A DNA stretch of 64,000 bases from Ligula intestinalis (GCA_036362985.1 JAYGXS010000003.1:31352335-31416334), one strand, 5' to 3'; positions 9,901-19,650 are shown, numbered from the stretch's first letter. Numbers and translations are program-made. Notes: generated by a model not told the origin, from the letters alone.

Positions 9901-12766
9901 GGGTCGGGTCATTTCTGCAGTATCTGCCGGCCTTTTCCCGATACGAAATGACTTGAGCACTTCAAATTCTTTACCTGGCGGGAACAGATCGCTCAGGACA
10001 TCGTTAAAGGAAACCAAGTTCGGATCGTTCTGGTCGTTTGAGCGGTCTGAAATGGCTTCTTTTAGCCCCTGTACAACTAGACAGTATTCATGATCCTCTC
10101 GGTGTCGTGTGCCCTTAGCAGAGGTTTTCGCCACCTTTTCTGCAGTGGGCCTGGAGCTCGAACTGTGTGGTGTGACTGCTTGGTCGNNNNNNNNNNGGAG
10201 TCTTTAGGTACGGTTTTGGCCACCTTTGCTGCAGTGGGCCTGGGGCTCGAACTGTGTGGTGTGACTGCTTGGTCGTCAGAAATGTCTGAAGTTGCTTCTT
10301 GCAACCCCTGAGCAACTACACCATGATAACCCTCCTGACGGGAGTCCTGATGTACAGTTTTGGTCGCCTTCGCTGCAGTGGGCCTAGAGCTCGAAACGGA
10401 TAGTGTGACGGTGTCTATGTTGTCCACTATGGCGGCCTGTACTTCTGGTATATGCATCCTCTGTTCTTCTTTAGGCGGTCCATGCATATGCACTGAAGTC
10501 ATCACTTTTTCCATCGCAGCGATGGTCTGCTGGAGAAGTTTTTTCATATTTTCCATTTTACCTTCAAGTTTGCTATACTTAGAGGCTAGAATATGATATC
10601 CTTCGCATCGGTTCTCTCTGTGCGTCGATCGCACCCAATTTGTTAAGCTTTTCGATCGCCCGCTAGAGCGTGCGGCGATAGCGCAGCGGTTAACATCGCG
10701 GTCTTGTATAGAACGGGTTTTGAGTTCGAGCCCCTCTCGCGGCAGATTTTGCATTTGACTTCTCGTTTGCATTATTTTCGCACGAGAAGTTAAAATTCCG
10801 CAAAAAAGGATTCAGATGTGAAGCTTTACTTTATATGCGAGACAGATAGCCTAAGTCGTCGCTTAGCTCACGTAAGAATACGTTAAAGGCGATTCTCTTT
10901 ACTTAAGACGATTGGTTTTAGAATTTAAGAAGCAGAACTTTGACGGACTACTAAAGCAATGTCTAAACGTGGAAAAATTTGTTCAAAGTTGTTAAGAGCA
11001 GGCGCAATAACTGAGCTAGCTTAATTTCTAACTATGCAGAAAGTTACTCCAATACTGGTATCAAAGCAAATGTGATACAATAGAATTTAGCGACTCAGCC
11101 TTTGCTCCTTCGTGTGTACTAGCGTCTGAGAATTTCACCAGCACCAGCGTTGTAGGAGTTTGGTTGGTCCGATCTCGTTTAGGAAGATTTTCGACGATTG
11201 TCTGCTTTTCTAGTCACAACGTAACAGTGCGAGCAGATGGATTTAGACTCAGGTGGTGACTAAGGAGAGGAATACTGTAGTACGGTTTGTTCAGGGAACA
11301 AATTTTTGTGAGTATCCGGCTTTGTTCGTAAATCAAGTGTGTTGATCGTGACACACTATCTTTTGTTCGTTGGAAACAAGTATTTTCCTCTTAAACGCCA
11401 CTGCTTAAAAATTTCGAACCGCGCGGGGGCAGGATTTTTTCAAGGTCGCATAGCTAGTTGTTGTTCGTGTATGCACGATTCAAGTGTACGTCCGGTTTGA
11501 CTTGTGTAGTTACAAAGCCAGTTCAGGCACCGATACACCACAATCGACTGCTTGCTGGAATGTAGTGGATCCTGAACCTGCTGCACAGGATAGCCTTGGG
11601 CCACTGGACGGTGGACTCCTGTGCGAATTCGAAAGCCCTGTTGTATAAACAAATTGTATTGGTACTCGGGCAGCCTTCTTCTTTTTCTAGTTTCTTCTTC
11701 TTCCCTTCTCATGAAAAGAGTGTACTTAAACCAACTTGGGTAGTCGTTTAGATCCTTTACAGCTCGTTGTTGTAAGGCCCAGCCGGGCATAGCATCTAGT
11801 CAGTGCTGATGACCATCCTCCGCTGTCTGTATTATTAAAAGACCCCACAATAGACAAAGGAGTCTAGAATGGCCATTTTTGGCTTATTAGCCGTCGTCAG
11901 CCAGTCATACCCAACCCCAGGTGGTGCATCACACGAGCCTCGAACTTGCGACTTTTTTGATCAGAGTCTAACGCAGTAACCGTTAAGCCACGAGCTCGTT
12001 GTCTTGCTGGTTTTAGATCGGGGCATATTGACACTTGTTGATGAACGCTCACTTGACCGGTACCGGAACTCATCTGTCCCGCTCTGCTTTGGGCCTCGTC
12101 ACAGGTCCTGACAGCCGTAACAGCTAGTAGTATAGGCAGATATTATTGCCGACAAAGACTACACAACCTAGACTATCCGCTGCTACGGCTGTCGGAGCCT
12201 CTGTCGACGCCCAAGGCAACGTTCATCAATGAGTGAGCGATTCTTGTCTCCATGTTTGCTATCCAATTGCCTGGAGCCGCGAACTACCTAACGATTAAAT
12301 CTCTTGCACTGCAGGCGTCGTACTGGCACGAGACTCACCCTTCCTCAATTCTCTCTATACTGCACATCGCGTGGGCCTCGGGGGACCCATCGGCTCTGGA
12401 CAACAGTGGCTCTCCTGGATTCACCTCGCGGACCTCGTGGACTTATTTCATTTCCTCATCACCCAGCCGCCCACTAACGCTGGTCCGGGCGTGTTCAACG
12501 GAACAGCACCCAACCCCGTGCGGCAGGCCGCATTTTCACGTGCTCTCAGCGAGAGTCTGAACGCTCCCCTGGCCGGTTGTGTGCGTACACCCGCCATGGT
12601 GATGCGTCTGCTTCTGGGACAGACACGGGCAGCCATGGCGTTGGAGGGTCAACGAGTCCTGCCCGCAAGGGCCCTTTCAAAGGGCTTCAAATTCCGCTTT
12701 CCTACGCTGGAATCAGCTCTGGAGGACATTTACGGTCGGCGACCGTCTCCTGTCCCCATCAATTAG
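3761..12766 (+). CDS. SDR39U1: SDR39U1-like epimerase-family protein (last two exons, one 8.4 kb intron)
   Basis: Extended short-chain dehydrogenase/reductase of the SDR39U1/YfcH family, whose members have an NAD(P)-binding fold; the physiological substrate is not established. Seen: exons 3761-3907 and 12315-12766, joined by GTAAGC...TGCAG. The split codon G|GC keeps the frame and restores IRVRIGVVLAR. The second exon has the family stretch GLGGPIGSGQQWLSWIH, then GVFNGTAPNPV, and stops with TAG at 12764-12766. The intron before 3761 is also phase 1. The N-terminal Rossmann part is missing from the window or unrecognised. The 8,407-base intron is filled with SINEs, an RTE fragment, a CR1-like element and a Penelope remnant. 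The gene converges with the LYST-like gene on the other strand. Confidence 0.88.
4055..4215 (-). mobile_element. tRNA-derived SINE, copy 2 (inverted)
   Basis: The plus strand shows the reverse of the family body (CATCAGCCAGTCGTATCC, GGTGCATCATCC, TTTTGATCAGA). It faces the next copy at 4270-4470 head to head, separated by about 55 bases. Confidence 0.7.
4270..4470 (+). mobile_element. tRNA-derived SINE, copy 3 (body and tail)
   Basis: Contains GGGATTGGGTATGACTTGC, TGATGACGGCTAATGAG, CTTTGCCGACAATACTATC, then GCAGATGA and the terminal TGAACGTTCATCAACG. It gives the longest uninterrupted body-to-tail stretch of the family here. The tail runs almost directly into an RTE fragment. Confidence 0.7.
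4478..5215 (+). pseudogene. RTE-like retrotransposon 3' fragment
   Basis: Broken reading frames carry the C-terminal part of an RTE-like reverse transcriptase protein: SVGLSINVGKN near 4500, a degraded equivalent of the RRDISIATKIRV stretch near 4730-4780, and an EAGKIRHGHSH-like end near 5170. It parallels 16600-17365 but has many stops and frameshifts. The 5' part (endonuclease and RT palm) is absent. Confidence 0.75.
5216..6044. other. Unassigned intronic DNA
   Basis: AT-rich, no recognised coding sequence or repeat; part of the SDR39U1-like intron. Confidence 0.35.
6120..6812 (-). other. Presumed 3' untranslated region of the CR1-like element
   Basis: Lies between the ORF2 stop and the 3' terminal block. 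It is about 700 bases, against about 200 between the ORF2 stop and the 3' block in the 53556-55275 copy, so an insertion is possible. An 86-codon open frame at 6414-6674 has no recognised motif. Confidence 0.4.
6813..9641 (-). pseudogene. CR1-like ORF2: endonuclease/reverse transcriptase with one stop codon
   Basis: Apurinic-type endonuclease followed by reverse transcriptase, the enzyme pair that nicks target DNA and copies the element RNA. One frame runs from about 9641 to 6813 apart from a single TGA at 9441-9443. Motifs: LKCMYTNAQSLLSKLDEL and CITETWLS (endonuclease N-terminus), MGNFNAPHIDW, SDHVVLQW, YRPVSLTSISCKLMERI, GVPQGSVLGPILFLIYIDD, and the active-site FADD near 7617-7628. The endonuclease GDFN motif reads GNFN (codon 9189-9191), so a catalytic aspartate appears replaced. 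The RT core is otherwise intact over more than 800 codons, which suggests a fairly recent insertion. The TGA may come from an arginine CGA. Confidence 0.9.
10010..10410. repeat. Imperfect tandem repeat inside ORF1
   Basis: The block CTGCAGTGGGCCTGGAGCTC and its flanks recur at about 10140, 10228 and 10372, with a companion block (GCTTCTTTTAGCCCCTG / GCTTCTTGCAACCCCTG) at about 10050 and 10290. The unit is roughly 90-150 bases. It encodes the repeated PRPTAAK peptide on the minus strand. Confidence 0.75.
10187..10196. other. Assembly gap (10 N)
   Basis: Ten N characters directly after the repeat text GACTGCTTGGTCG. The gap falls inside the tandem repeat, so the repeat is probably collapsed. 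Confidence 0.98.
10673..10745 (+). other. tRNA-like sequence (SINE head or tRNA pseudogene)
   Basis: Has a box A match (TAGCGCAGCGGTTAA) and a box B match (GAGTTCGAGCC) at tRNA spacing. The outer ends GCGGCGA and TCGCGGC pair at 6 of 7 positions, like an acceptor stem. The T and anticodon stems pair poorly, so it is not called as a working tRNA. Its reverse strand forms the N-terminus of the ORF1-like frame. Confidence 0.5.
10773..11439. other. Unassigned intronic DNA
   Basis: No recognised gene or repeat. Confidence 0.35.
11440..11790 (-). pseudogene. Penelope-like element remnant (GIY-YIG N-terminal part)
   Basis: A 116-codon minus frame contains VVYRCLNWLCNYTSQTGRTL and ESCIHEQQLA. This resembles the Y..G.T.R.L..R..EH core of the GIY-YIG endonuclease that ends Penelope-like retroelement proteins. 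The usual YIG-type glycine is replaced (NYTS) and the catalytic-helix arginine is a cysteine (ESC), so it is a decayed copy. It is oriented opposite to the surrounding SDR39U1-like gene. Confidence 0.55.
11870..12165 (-). mobile_element. tRNA-derived SINE, copy 4 (clearest tRNA head)
   Basis: On the minus strand: CTTTGTCGGCAATAATATC, then ..GAGTTCCGGTACC, GAGCGTTCATCAACAAGTGT, then a tRNA-like head with box A (GTGGCTTAACGG) and box B (AAGTTCGAGGCTC), TGTGATGCACCACCTGGGG, TATGACTGGCTGACGACGG and GGCTAATAAGCC. A plus-strand tail fragment follows at about 12185-12240 (AACGTTCATCAATGAGTG), giving another inverted arrangement just upstream of the terminal SDR39U1-like exon. Confidence 0.75.
12315..12766 (+). 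CDS. SDR39U1: SDR39U1-like terminal exon
   Basis: The acceptor is CTTGCACTGCAG at 12303-12314. It supplies GC to complete a glycine codon, then 149 codons and TAG. In order: GVVLARDSPF, GLGGPIGSGQQWLSWIH, LADLVDLFHF, FNGTAPNPV, and a C-terminal domain with MRLLLGQTRAAMALEGQRVL and GFKFRFPTLESAL. This follows the SDR39U1/YfcH C-terminal (DUF1731-type) region motif for motif. No frameshift. An AATACA polyadenylation-signal variant lies near 12842. Confidence 0.92.
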
Positions 12767-12989
12767 ACCATTCGTTTCTACTGGCTTTGCGTATCCTACC
12801 TCCAACTAGATCGCAAAATTTATACTTTCTTTGGGTACTTAAATACATTGCATTTTTATTTTTGTGCCTCTCTGTCGTTGTTATTGTTGTTGCAGTATTG
12901 CATTGCACGTCTCCTTTAGAATGTCTAAAACATAGTTCTGCAGGGTTCTGCAGGAGTGAAGGTTTTGTGGTTGCTCCTCTTCGTGATTG

Positions 12990-13385
12990 TGTTATCGCAG
13001 GGGGTTTTGTTGGTTAAACCCTATCAACTGCGATCTTCAGGCCCGGTTCTTTAGGAGAAGAGAAGACATGTGTGGTCAGAGTATTAGGAACAGTTTATTT
13101 TGTACAGAAGGAACGGAGAATAGATACTAGAAAATTGACTGTCAGACTAGCAAACAGCCACACACCACAGGAGCGCGTCTGAAGTGAGGTGACCGCGGGA
13201 ATCGCTAAAGCGCCTTTAGCGGCCTTTGTAGGCGATTGACCAGACAAACGGATGCAGGCGGCCGGTACATGTGCAGTCCTGGGCAGCGGTGAGCCTTCGC
13301 GCGATGACCATCTGCGCAGACTCAGTCAGCACAATCGTGCGATGCTGTCTCCTTTCCCAGGCGTAATAGTTTGGTGATACACGAC
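12990..13385. repeat. Repeat family R, copy A
   Basis: Shares an ordered set of blocks with copies B (13590-13945) and C (18050-18380): GTTAAACCCTA, CTTCAGGCCCGGTTC, TTAGGAGAAG, TACAGAAGGA, GAAGTGAGGTGACCG, GGTGAGCCTTCGCGCGA, GGTGATACA. No coding potential is recognised. Size and lack of coding would fit a solo LTR or a non-autonomous element. Confidence 0.7.
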
Positions 13386-13589
13386 AAATAAGTAATTAAC
13401 CGAGATCGCGGCTGGGCTTAGAGGCAACTGGCTACGCACACAATCTTGAGAATGGGTTCAAGTGGACTTGGAATTCACGAGTTGGCAACTGCAAACTCGG
13501 AACAATAAGCTGACCCTTAGGAGTTTCTTCTTTGCGGCCATCGTTAATGCAGGAATGAGGTGTGGCCTTCCACCGTAAGGGTATCGGAG

Positions 13590-13945
13590 GAAGTTAAGTA
13601 AGTTAAACCCTAGAAATTGCGGTCTTCAGGCCCGGTTCCTTAGGAGAAGTTATACGAGGCCACAGTGGAAGGAAAAGTTTAGGCTGTACAGAAGGACGTG
13701 AAGAGTAGGCGGGAGAAATTTGCTTGTCAGACAGGCGACCAACCGCTGGCCACAGCGCTGCGTGTGAAGTGAGGTGACCGTGGGAATCGCCACTGTCTGG
13801 AACCGCCTTGACAGGTGATTGGCTAGACAGACGGACGCAGGCGGCTGGTGCATGTGCACTCGTGGGTAGCGGTGAGCCTTCGCGCGAGGAGTTTGCGCGG
13901 AGTGAGTCACCGCAATTTCACCGTAGAATAGGGTGATACATGCAC
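13590..13945. repeat. Repeat family R, copy B
   Basis: Direct copy of 12990-13385, about 600 bases downstream and clearly diverged. Together they form a widely spaced direct pair between the convergent genes. Confidence 0.7.
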
Positions 13946-14029
13946 ATATAAGGGTGCTATATGCACAGATTAGGCAGTATTTATAGTTCGTAGTGGCAAC
14001 GGGACCGCATGCGCACTATAATTATCAGC

Positions 14030-14615
14030 TTCCATAACCACCGCTGGCGGTCGTAATTGGTGACGAAATTCCGTCATCCGTGTTGGATGGTTTGATAATT
14101 GCGCAACAATTACGTTCGCTGCCGTCCGAGCTGTTTTTGGGCCCGGCGCTTCCCACGTGACTGATTCTCCTGCTCAGACAATGTCTCAGTACGGAGTATG
14201 GGAACGGCAAGTCGTTGCGCTTGATGATTGGCTGTTCGCCTGAGAATAATGACTCGAGCAGCTCGTGGCTCACGCGGTTTTCACCTCTTGTGGGGATTTC
14301 GGCCTCTTTAAACTTGAAAATATGACCGGGCCCCGTCAAGCGAGCCGCAACCTTGACTGTGCATGACGAAGGGTTCTAGATAGAATCCGAAACGTCAGAC
14401 AAATAAACTTCTTGTTCGAGCGATCGCATATTGTACTTTCAAAACATGGATTGCCAGCCATCTGTATGGAATCCGAATTCATCCATGGAACTTCAAGCTC
14501 CGCGGTCAACCGCCCCTTCACAGAAATTCCTTAGCGATGGCGGATGGTCGTCACTGAGGTCCTCAGTCCGTAAGGTAACTGATAAAGTTCTCGGCTATAT
14601 GTGGCGTCGCAATTA
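14030..14615. repeat. Repeat upstream of the RTE element
   Basis: The part at 14240-14350 (CAGCTCGTGGCTCACGCG, TTTTCACCTCTTG, GATTTCGGCCTC, GACCGGGCCCCGTC) is shared with 24655-24785. It may be the 5' untranslated part of the RTE element that follows, but the 24.7 kb copy lacks the coding part, so it could be an independent repeat. Confidence 0.5.
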
Positions 14616-14619
14616 ATGG

Positions 14620-17365
14620 ATCGAGGCCGAAAGGCTTAGACTGGTAGCCAAGACAGGTCAAGCCAGGCCTCGGTGTGCCTATTGCCCGCTCGGAACAAGC
14701 CAATCGTGCACTCCTGGCATGGGAACTAGTCAACGACCGAATGGCTTATGTTCGACTTAAAGGCCATTTTACGAACATCTCGGTCGTATCTGTGTATGCA
14801 CCTAGGTCGGCAGCTGAACAGTAAGAGAAAGACACTTTCTACTCGCAGCTGCAGGAGATATTCGAAAGACTCCCTCGCCATGATTAATTAATTATTGCTG
14901 GGGATTAGAATGGCCGGACTGGGCCCGGTGTCCCGACAAACAGCCACCTTCTTGGTCGTTTTGGGCTTGGCTCTCGAACGGGCAATGGTGAGAGGATGCT
15001 GCAGTTTGCCGAACAGAACCGACTTTTTGTTACCAACACATGCTTTCAGCATCGTCACAAACATCTACTGACCTGGTATTCGAACGATGGCCGTACCGCC
15101 AGTCAGATCGATTACATTCTACTTGGTTCACGGTTTCGCAGCTGGGTCCACGATAGCAGGTCAGTGCGAGGTGCCGAAACTGGTAACATCCACGGGTCTG
15201 ACCATGTTCTCGTTCACGCACGCCTGAAGGTTCACCTCTCATCTGCGCCCAAAATGCCACGTGCGAGAAGCCTTGATGTCACAAAGCTCCGGCAAACCAA
15301 CACTACCGAGGCTCTAAGCACAGAAATCCAGTCCCGTCTTACGACCCAGACTGACAGCGTAGGCAGTAGCAGGTGGCCATCACTGAAGACATCCATCTAT
15401 GGAGCAGCTAAAAATATTCTCGGATTCACTCAGCGGAAGAACCCTGTAGCTGTGGGCTGAGACAACTCGAGCCAGGTCCTGCAATGATGTCTCCTTCCGC
15501 CAACTTCGAAAGCTGACAGCAAAGTCGGCTAGAGATGGCCGGCAAAAGTATTGGTCCGAAGCAGTGACTTTTATGGAGCAGGTTTCAAATGTTGGTGAAA
15601 CTCGAAAATTGTACCAAATCATCCGCCAAGTTAGTGGTAAACCCCCGACACTGTGATTCTGTTCGCGATGTGAATGGAGGCTTTATTGCTGACAACTGGG
15701 CCAAGCTCTATCGCTGGCGTGAACACTTCGAGCACCTCCTCAACTTTGATAAACAACCCATCACTCCCTCCCTCTTCGCCACAGTGGAGTTTCAACCCTC
15801 CCCTGTCTACGCAGTGTCGTGTGACCTCCCTTCTGAAGGCGAAGTTACCGATGCAATGCAGACGCTACGCAACAACAAGGCGTGCGGAGAGGATGGCATT
15901 CCCGCTGAAATCTACAAGTCCTGTGTCGGCACACTGACTCCTCGGTTTCATGAGGTGATTGTACAGGTGTGGCAAGAAGAGGCCGTTCCCGACAACTGGG
16001 GCTCAGGCATCCCTGTACCTGTACACAAGAAGGGAGATAAGACAAGATGCGGGAACTACCATGGCATACGTCTTATCGATGGTGCTGCAAAGATCTTCCC
16101 TATTGTTCTTATCAGGCGCTTTCAGTCTGTACTTGACTCCAGGACACGACGCAACCAAGCCGGATTCCGCGCTGGGCGTGGATGTGCGGATCAGATCTTC
16201 ACACTGAGGCGCACTCTAGAATTTCGCCATAGCTACCAGCAACCGACGGCCGTTCGCTTCGTCGACTTTGCCGCCGCATTCGATTCCATCCATCGTGAGT
16301 CCCTGTGGCGAATAATGGAACTGGATGGAGTGCCGACCAAACTCATTGCCATGATTAAGGCCTTCTATCGATCTACCACCGCACGCGTCCTGGTCCACAA
16401 CAATCTCTCTCAATCGTTCGATATCCGGTCTGTCGTCCGACAGGGCTGTGTCCTCCCGCCCATTCTGTTTAGCTACGTCATTGACTGAATTCTCGGCAAG
16501 GCCCTGCATGAATAGGACGGTGTTGAGCTTGCACCCGGACGCCGGTTCACTGATCTTGACTACGCTGACGATATTGCGCTGTTAGCCTCAAGCTTTGGTG
16601 GTCTAAAGTCGGAAGTGTCGCGGTTAAATGAGATCGCTATTTCGGTTGGCATGTTCCAGAAAGAATAATTTGTTGTCGAGCTGCATCCCTGATCAGAAGA
16701 AGGCACCCCTGGGGATTAATGGCCATCAACGTGAAGAAGTAGACAGCTTTAAATACCTCGGGGCGAGGTTGCTCGCTGGGTTTTCTCAGTCCTTCGAAAG
16801 TGCCTATGGATCCGACGTGACATCTCCATCGCCACGAAGATTCGTGTATACCGTGCATCCATCCGGTCAGTCCTCCTATATGGATGTGAATGCTGGGCCG
16901 GCGTGCTGCATACGAGCGAAGACTGGAGGTCTTTGACCACCGGTGCCTGAGAATGATCCTGCAAGTTAAGTATAGTGACTTCATCTCAAAGGAGGCAGTC
17001 TGCATCCGTTGCGATCGCATCACCAGGATATCTCAGGCCATTCAGGAAAGGCGACTGAGGTGGTTTGGACACGTTCTCCGTCGTCCGCCCCATAAGCTTA
17101 GCTATGCTGCCCTCGACCCGGCGCCGCAGCTTACCTGGAAACGTCGAAGAGGAGGGCAACTGAAGACTTTGCTCGACACCGTCCATCAAGACATAGAAGC
17201 AGTTCTTGGACCTTCTATTTTCGGTCTCCGTCGGTGGAGAAGGGACTGGGTGGAGCTTTCCAGATCCGCTGCCGCCAATCGCCACGCATGGTGAGGTACC
17301 GTTCGTGACATTATTGAGGCTGGCTAGATCAGGCATGATCACGGCCGTAACAAGTACAAGTAAGT
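14620..17365 (+). pseudogene. RTE-like retrotransposon, endonuclease and reverse transcriptase, decayed
   Basis: Endonuclease part 14720-15460 (WELVNDRMAYVRLKG, ISVVSVYAPRSAAEQ, IIAGD-NGRTGP, QIDYILLGSRFRSW, GSDHVLVHARLKV). RT part 15650-16640 (NNKACGEDGIPAEIYKSC, NQAGFRAGRGCADQIFTL, FVDFAAAFDSIHRESLWRI, LDYADDIALLASSFG). C-terminal part to about 17350 (EERRLRWFGHVLRRP-like, FGLRRWRRDWVELSRSAAA, IIEAG). In-frame stops at 14822, 14885, 14906 (the GDWN tryptophan), 16486 (tryptophan) and 17292; frameshifts near 15500, 15653, 16665 and 16790-16910. The YADD catalytic box survives. The 3' end shows AAGTACAAGTAAGTACC. It sits in the intergenic gap on the plus strand. Confidence 0.88.
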
Positions 17366-17526
17366 ACCAGGCCTCTAATCTAGAATTCCTTCCTTCCGTC
17401 ATTAAAGTAGCCTCTCAACTATCAAAACATCCGGAGTTGGGTGACCCAAAGACCACACCACAGCAACGCATCCTTCGCTTTTGTCGTCTGCAGGGCAAAG
17501 TCAAAAATTCAACTACAGTAACACTA

Positions 17527-17600
17527 GTGGATGAACGGTCACCGATCGTTAATGGAACTCACCCATCCCATTCTGCCTTGGGGCCAGTTCTCGAGCACCG
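17527..17600 (-). mobile_element. SINE tail remnant
   Basis: GATGAACGGTCACC, GGAACTCACCCATC and CCTTGGGGCC correspond to the reversed tail of the tRNA-derived SINE family (compare 12036-12110). Confidence 0.5.
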
Positions 17601-17699
17601 ACAGCAGCCACTCAACGGCTAACCCATATTATAGTCAGAAGACGGAGTCAATAGCCTGAGAGTTAAATAGTAATCGACAGGTTTTGAGCTCTGTAGCCG

Positions 17700-17790
17700 G
17701 GTAATGCATCACCTGTGATTGTGTATGGCTGGATGATGGCGGCGAATAATGATCACTTGAGTCGCCCTTGTTTTCGTCGCTAAGATGTTT
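17700..17790 (+). mobile_element. SINE body remnant
   Basis: ATGCATCACC..GTATGGCTGGATGATGGCGG corresponds to the family body. Similar short remnants with GTATGGCTGGCTGATGA lie at 18835-18945, 32515-32590, 40980-41100, 41285-41385 and 57600-57680. Confidence 0.5.
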
Positions 17791-18049
17791 GTGCATTCAG
17801 TAGCATTATGTAACCGCAAGACGCACAGACCCCAAACCGCTAAAGGTGTGTGAATACTATTTCCATTGGTAATAGGCCAACCATAGAACTTTAAGAGCAG
17901 ACTGCCAGTGCATCGGTCGCCATCAGGACTAAAAATGTTTGCGTTTTTACTCAAACCGAGTCCACCAGTCTCGGGAGCCAATTTCGCATGCAACTGTTAG
18001 AAAGCAGCGATGACGATAATTGGTGTACATACGCCGAAGGCCTACATAT

Positions 18050-18380
18050 CGCAGGGGGTTATGTGAGTTAAACTACAGCAACTGCGATCTTAAAACCATG
18101 GTTCCCTAGGAGAGAAGAGACGGTGGGGAAGGCCAGCGTGTTTGGAATAGTGTATCCTGCACAGAAGGATAGGAGAATAGATGGAAAGAGTTTTGTCTCT
18201 CGGATGACTGCAGTCCGGCTGCGAGGGTGTCAATTACGGAGTGACGAGAGCGTCTGAAATCGCGGGAATGCCGGCATATGCTTTGTTGCGGCAGCGAATC
18301 ACGCAGCTAATGTATAGACTAGCGGTCATGGTGCGACCTTGAGATGGGCGAAATCTGGCGTGGACGCAGGCCTGGCAGGT
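18050..18380. repeat. Repeat family R, copy C
   Basis: ATCGCAGGGGGTTATGTGAG, GTTAAAC, CAACTGCGATCTT, CCCTAGGAG and CACAGAAGGATAGGAGAATA match copy A in order. More diverged towards its right end. Confidence 0.6.
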
Positions 18381-19209
18381 AAAAGGCGCCAACGTTAGCG
18401 CTTGATCTTGGGTTCCAACTGGCTGCTAGGGGCCATTATATACAAGCTGCAGATTATTGCAGTCTCCAGCAAGGCTGTATCAGTCTGCAAGATAGAAAAC
18501 TCCAGTACCCAACGGCACCTGCACCGGGAACACTCATTCCAAGGAGGCAGTCCCAACCATATACGATTCCAATAGTCCAGAATGACGGCCACCAGTTTAC
18601 GATCAAATACTCGCTGAGAGTGGGTGGCCGAAAATTTTGAACCTAAATCTCCCTTAAATCAAGAGTAATTGCAGGCCACGGGGTGATCCCACCGTCTGGT
18701 TGTAACTATATTAACTGTAGAAGCGACAACTAGAAGAAACGTGGGCAGATTGATGCAGTTTGTTTCGGGCTGCTTCTGCCTTTATTTAGCCAAGCACACT
18801 CCTAATTATTAACCGGAATCGAAAACACAACACGCAACACCCGGAGTAGGCTATGGCTGGCTGATGATGGCTATCAGACCAACAATGACCATTACAGTCT
18901 GCCTCTTCTTTACTGGCAATGCACAAATGCCTACAGACACCGAGGCTGCAGAAAACTTAACTGCCTATAGCTTGTCTCGACAAGCGTTCTAATTAGAAAA
19001 ACCGTCGCGTCAGAAAGTAAACTACAATCGACTGCATTAAGAATGGACCCGCCACACGGGTAGTGGCTCAGTATACAACAGATTTGCTAGGGGAGTTGGG
19101 GCACATTTACGAAGGCGATTATGCAGCTCCGGATGACAGCAAGCATTCTCCAGCTCCTGCCAGTTTTCTTTTACTGATGGTTCGCCTTCGGCATAACTCA
19201 GGCACTACT
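18381..19209. other. Intergenic DNA with a SINE remnant
   Basis: Apart from the SINE body piece at 18835-18945, nothing is recognised. Confidence 0.35.
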
Positions 19210-19650
19210 ACAGCTAGAGTTTATGCTTTTTGTTACTTACACTTTAACAAGTTGGAAATTTTCAACGTCTGTTTCCAGTGACTTCGTACTAAGCCGACTC
19301 CAATCGTTTCCCTCGTCATCTGAACTGCGTGCCCGAGCCCCCCTTCTTCCAAGAATTCTGTCCCTGTTGACCCTTTTGTTTCCAGTTGAATGTACACTGG
19401 TGTTAAAACTAGTCGCCCGACCAAGTACCACTTAAGTAATGCTTGAATATTGTCCCCACCTCCGTTCGGCTCTCTGGCCTTTCCCCACAATGCTTCCGCC
19501 TGCCCCCAGTGCATCAAGAAATAACTGTTTCAACAGCTACTCGGTATTGCCTCCCCCTCCCCCTCTGGTTCGTTTGCAGCTGGCACCACCGCTGATCTCA
19601 AACGCTTGCAATTCCTCCCCCCCTTGCCAGCACAGTATTACCTCCGTTCA
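19210..19650. repeat. Repeat family D, copy 1
   Basis: Nearly the same sequence as 63215-63657: CTGAACTGCGTGCCCGAGCC, CCAAGAATTCTGTCCCTG, TTTCCAGTTGAATGTACACT, AATGCTTCCGCCTGCCCCCA, CAACAGCTACTCGGTATTGC. Minus-strand frames in both copies share NTSVHSTGNKRVNRDRILG and GRRGARARSS, which follows from DNA similarity and is weak evidence for a protein. Family unknown. Confidence 0.75.

Larger units (their letters stand above)
6045..10772 (-). mobile_element. CR1-like non-LTR retrotransposon, nearly full length
   Basis: Minus-strand order: ORF1-like coding (10772-9775), endonuclease plus reverse transcriptase (9641-6813), and an untranslated tail ending at about 6045. The tail block GGGAGTTCAAAGGCGTTTGC followed by tandem TTGAC/TTGACT repeats matches the 3' end of the second copy (55195-55275), which defines the family terminus. 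Short tandem repeats at the 3' end are typical of CR1-clade elements. It lies antisense inside the SDR39U1-like intron. Whether 6120-6810 is all tail or partly a foreign insert is unclear. Confidence 0.8.
9775..10772 (-). pseudogene. CR1-like ORF1 / N-terminal region, interrupted
   Basis: Two overlapping minus-strand frames (10772-10077 and 10134-9775). The first has a coiled-coil-like stretch (SKLEGKMENMKKLLQQTIAA) and repeated PRPTAAKxxKTV units. The second ends in an RNA-binding-like segment (VLKSFRIGKRPADTAEM, PRPLKIVFKNKEHVQV) seen upstream of the endonuclease in related CR1-like elements. A run of eight identical bases (9806-9813) sits where the frame must shift by one to reach ORF2; it could be an indel or a slippage site. 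The first 30 or so residues look like read-through of a tRNA-like sequence. The frame crosses the assembly gap. Confidence 0.65.

Noticed and set aside
12577..13017. 146-codon plus-strand frame
   Set aside because: It overlaps the SDR39U1-like exon in another frame and shows no family motif.
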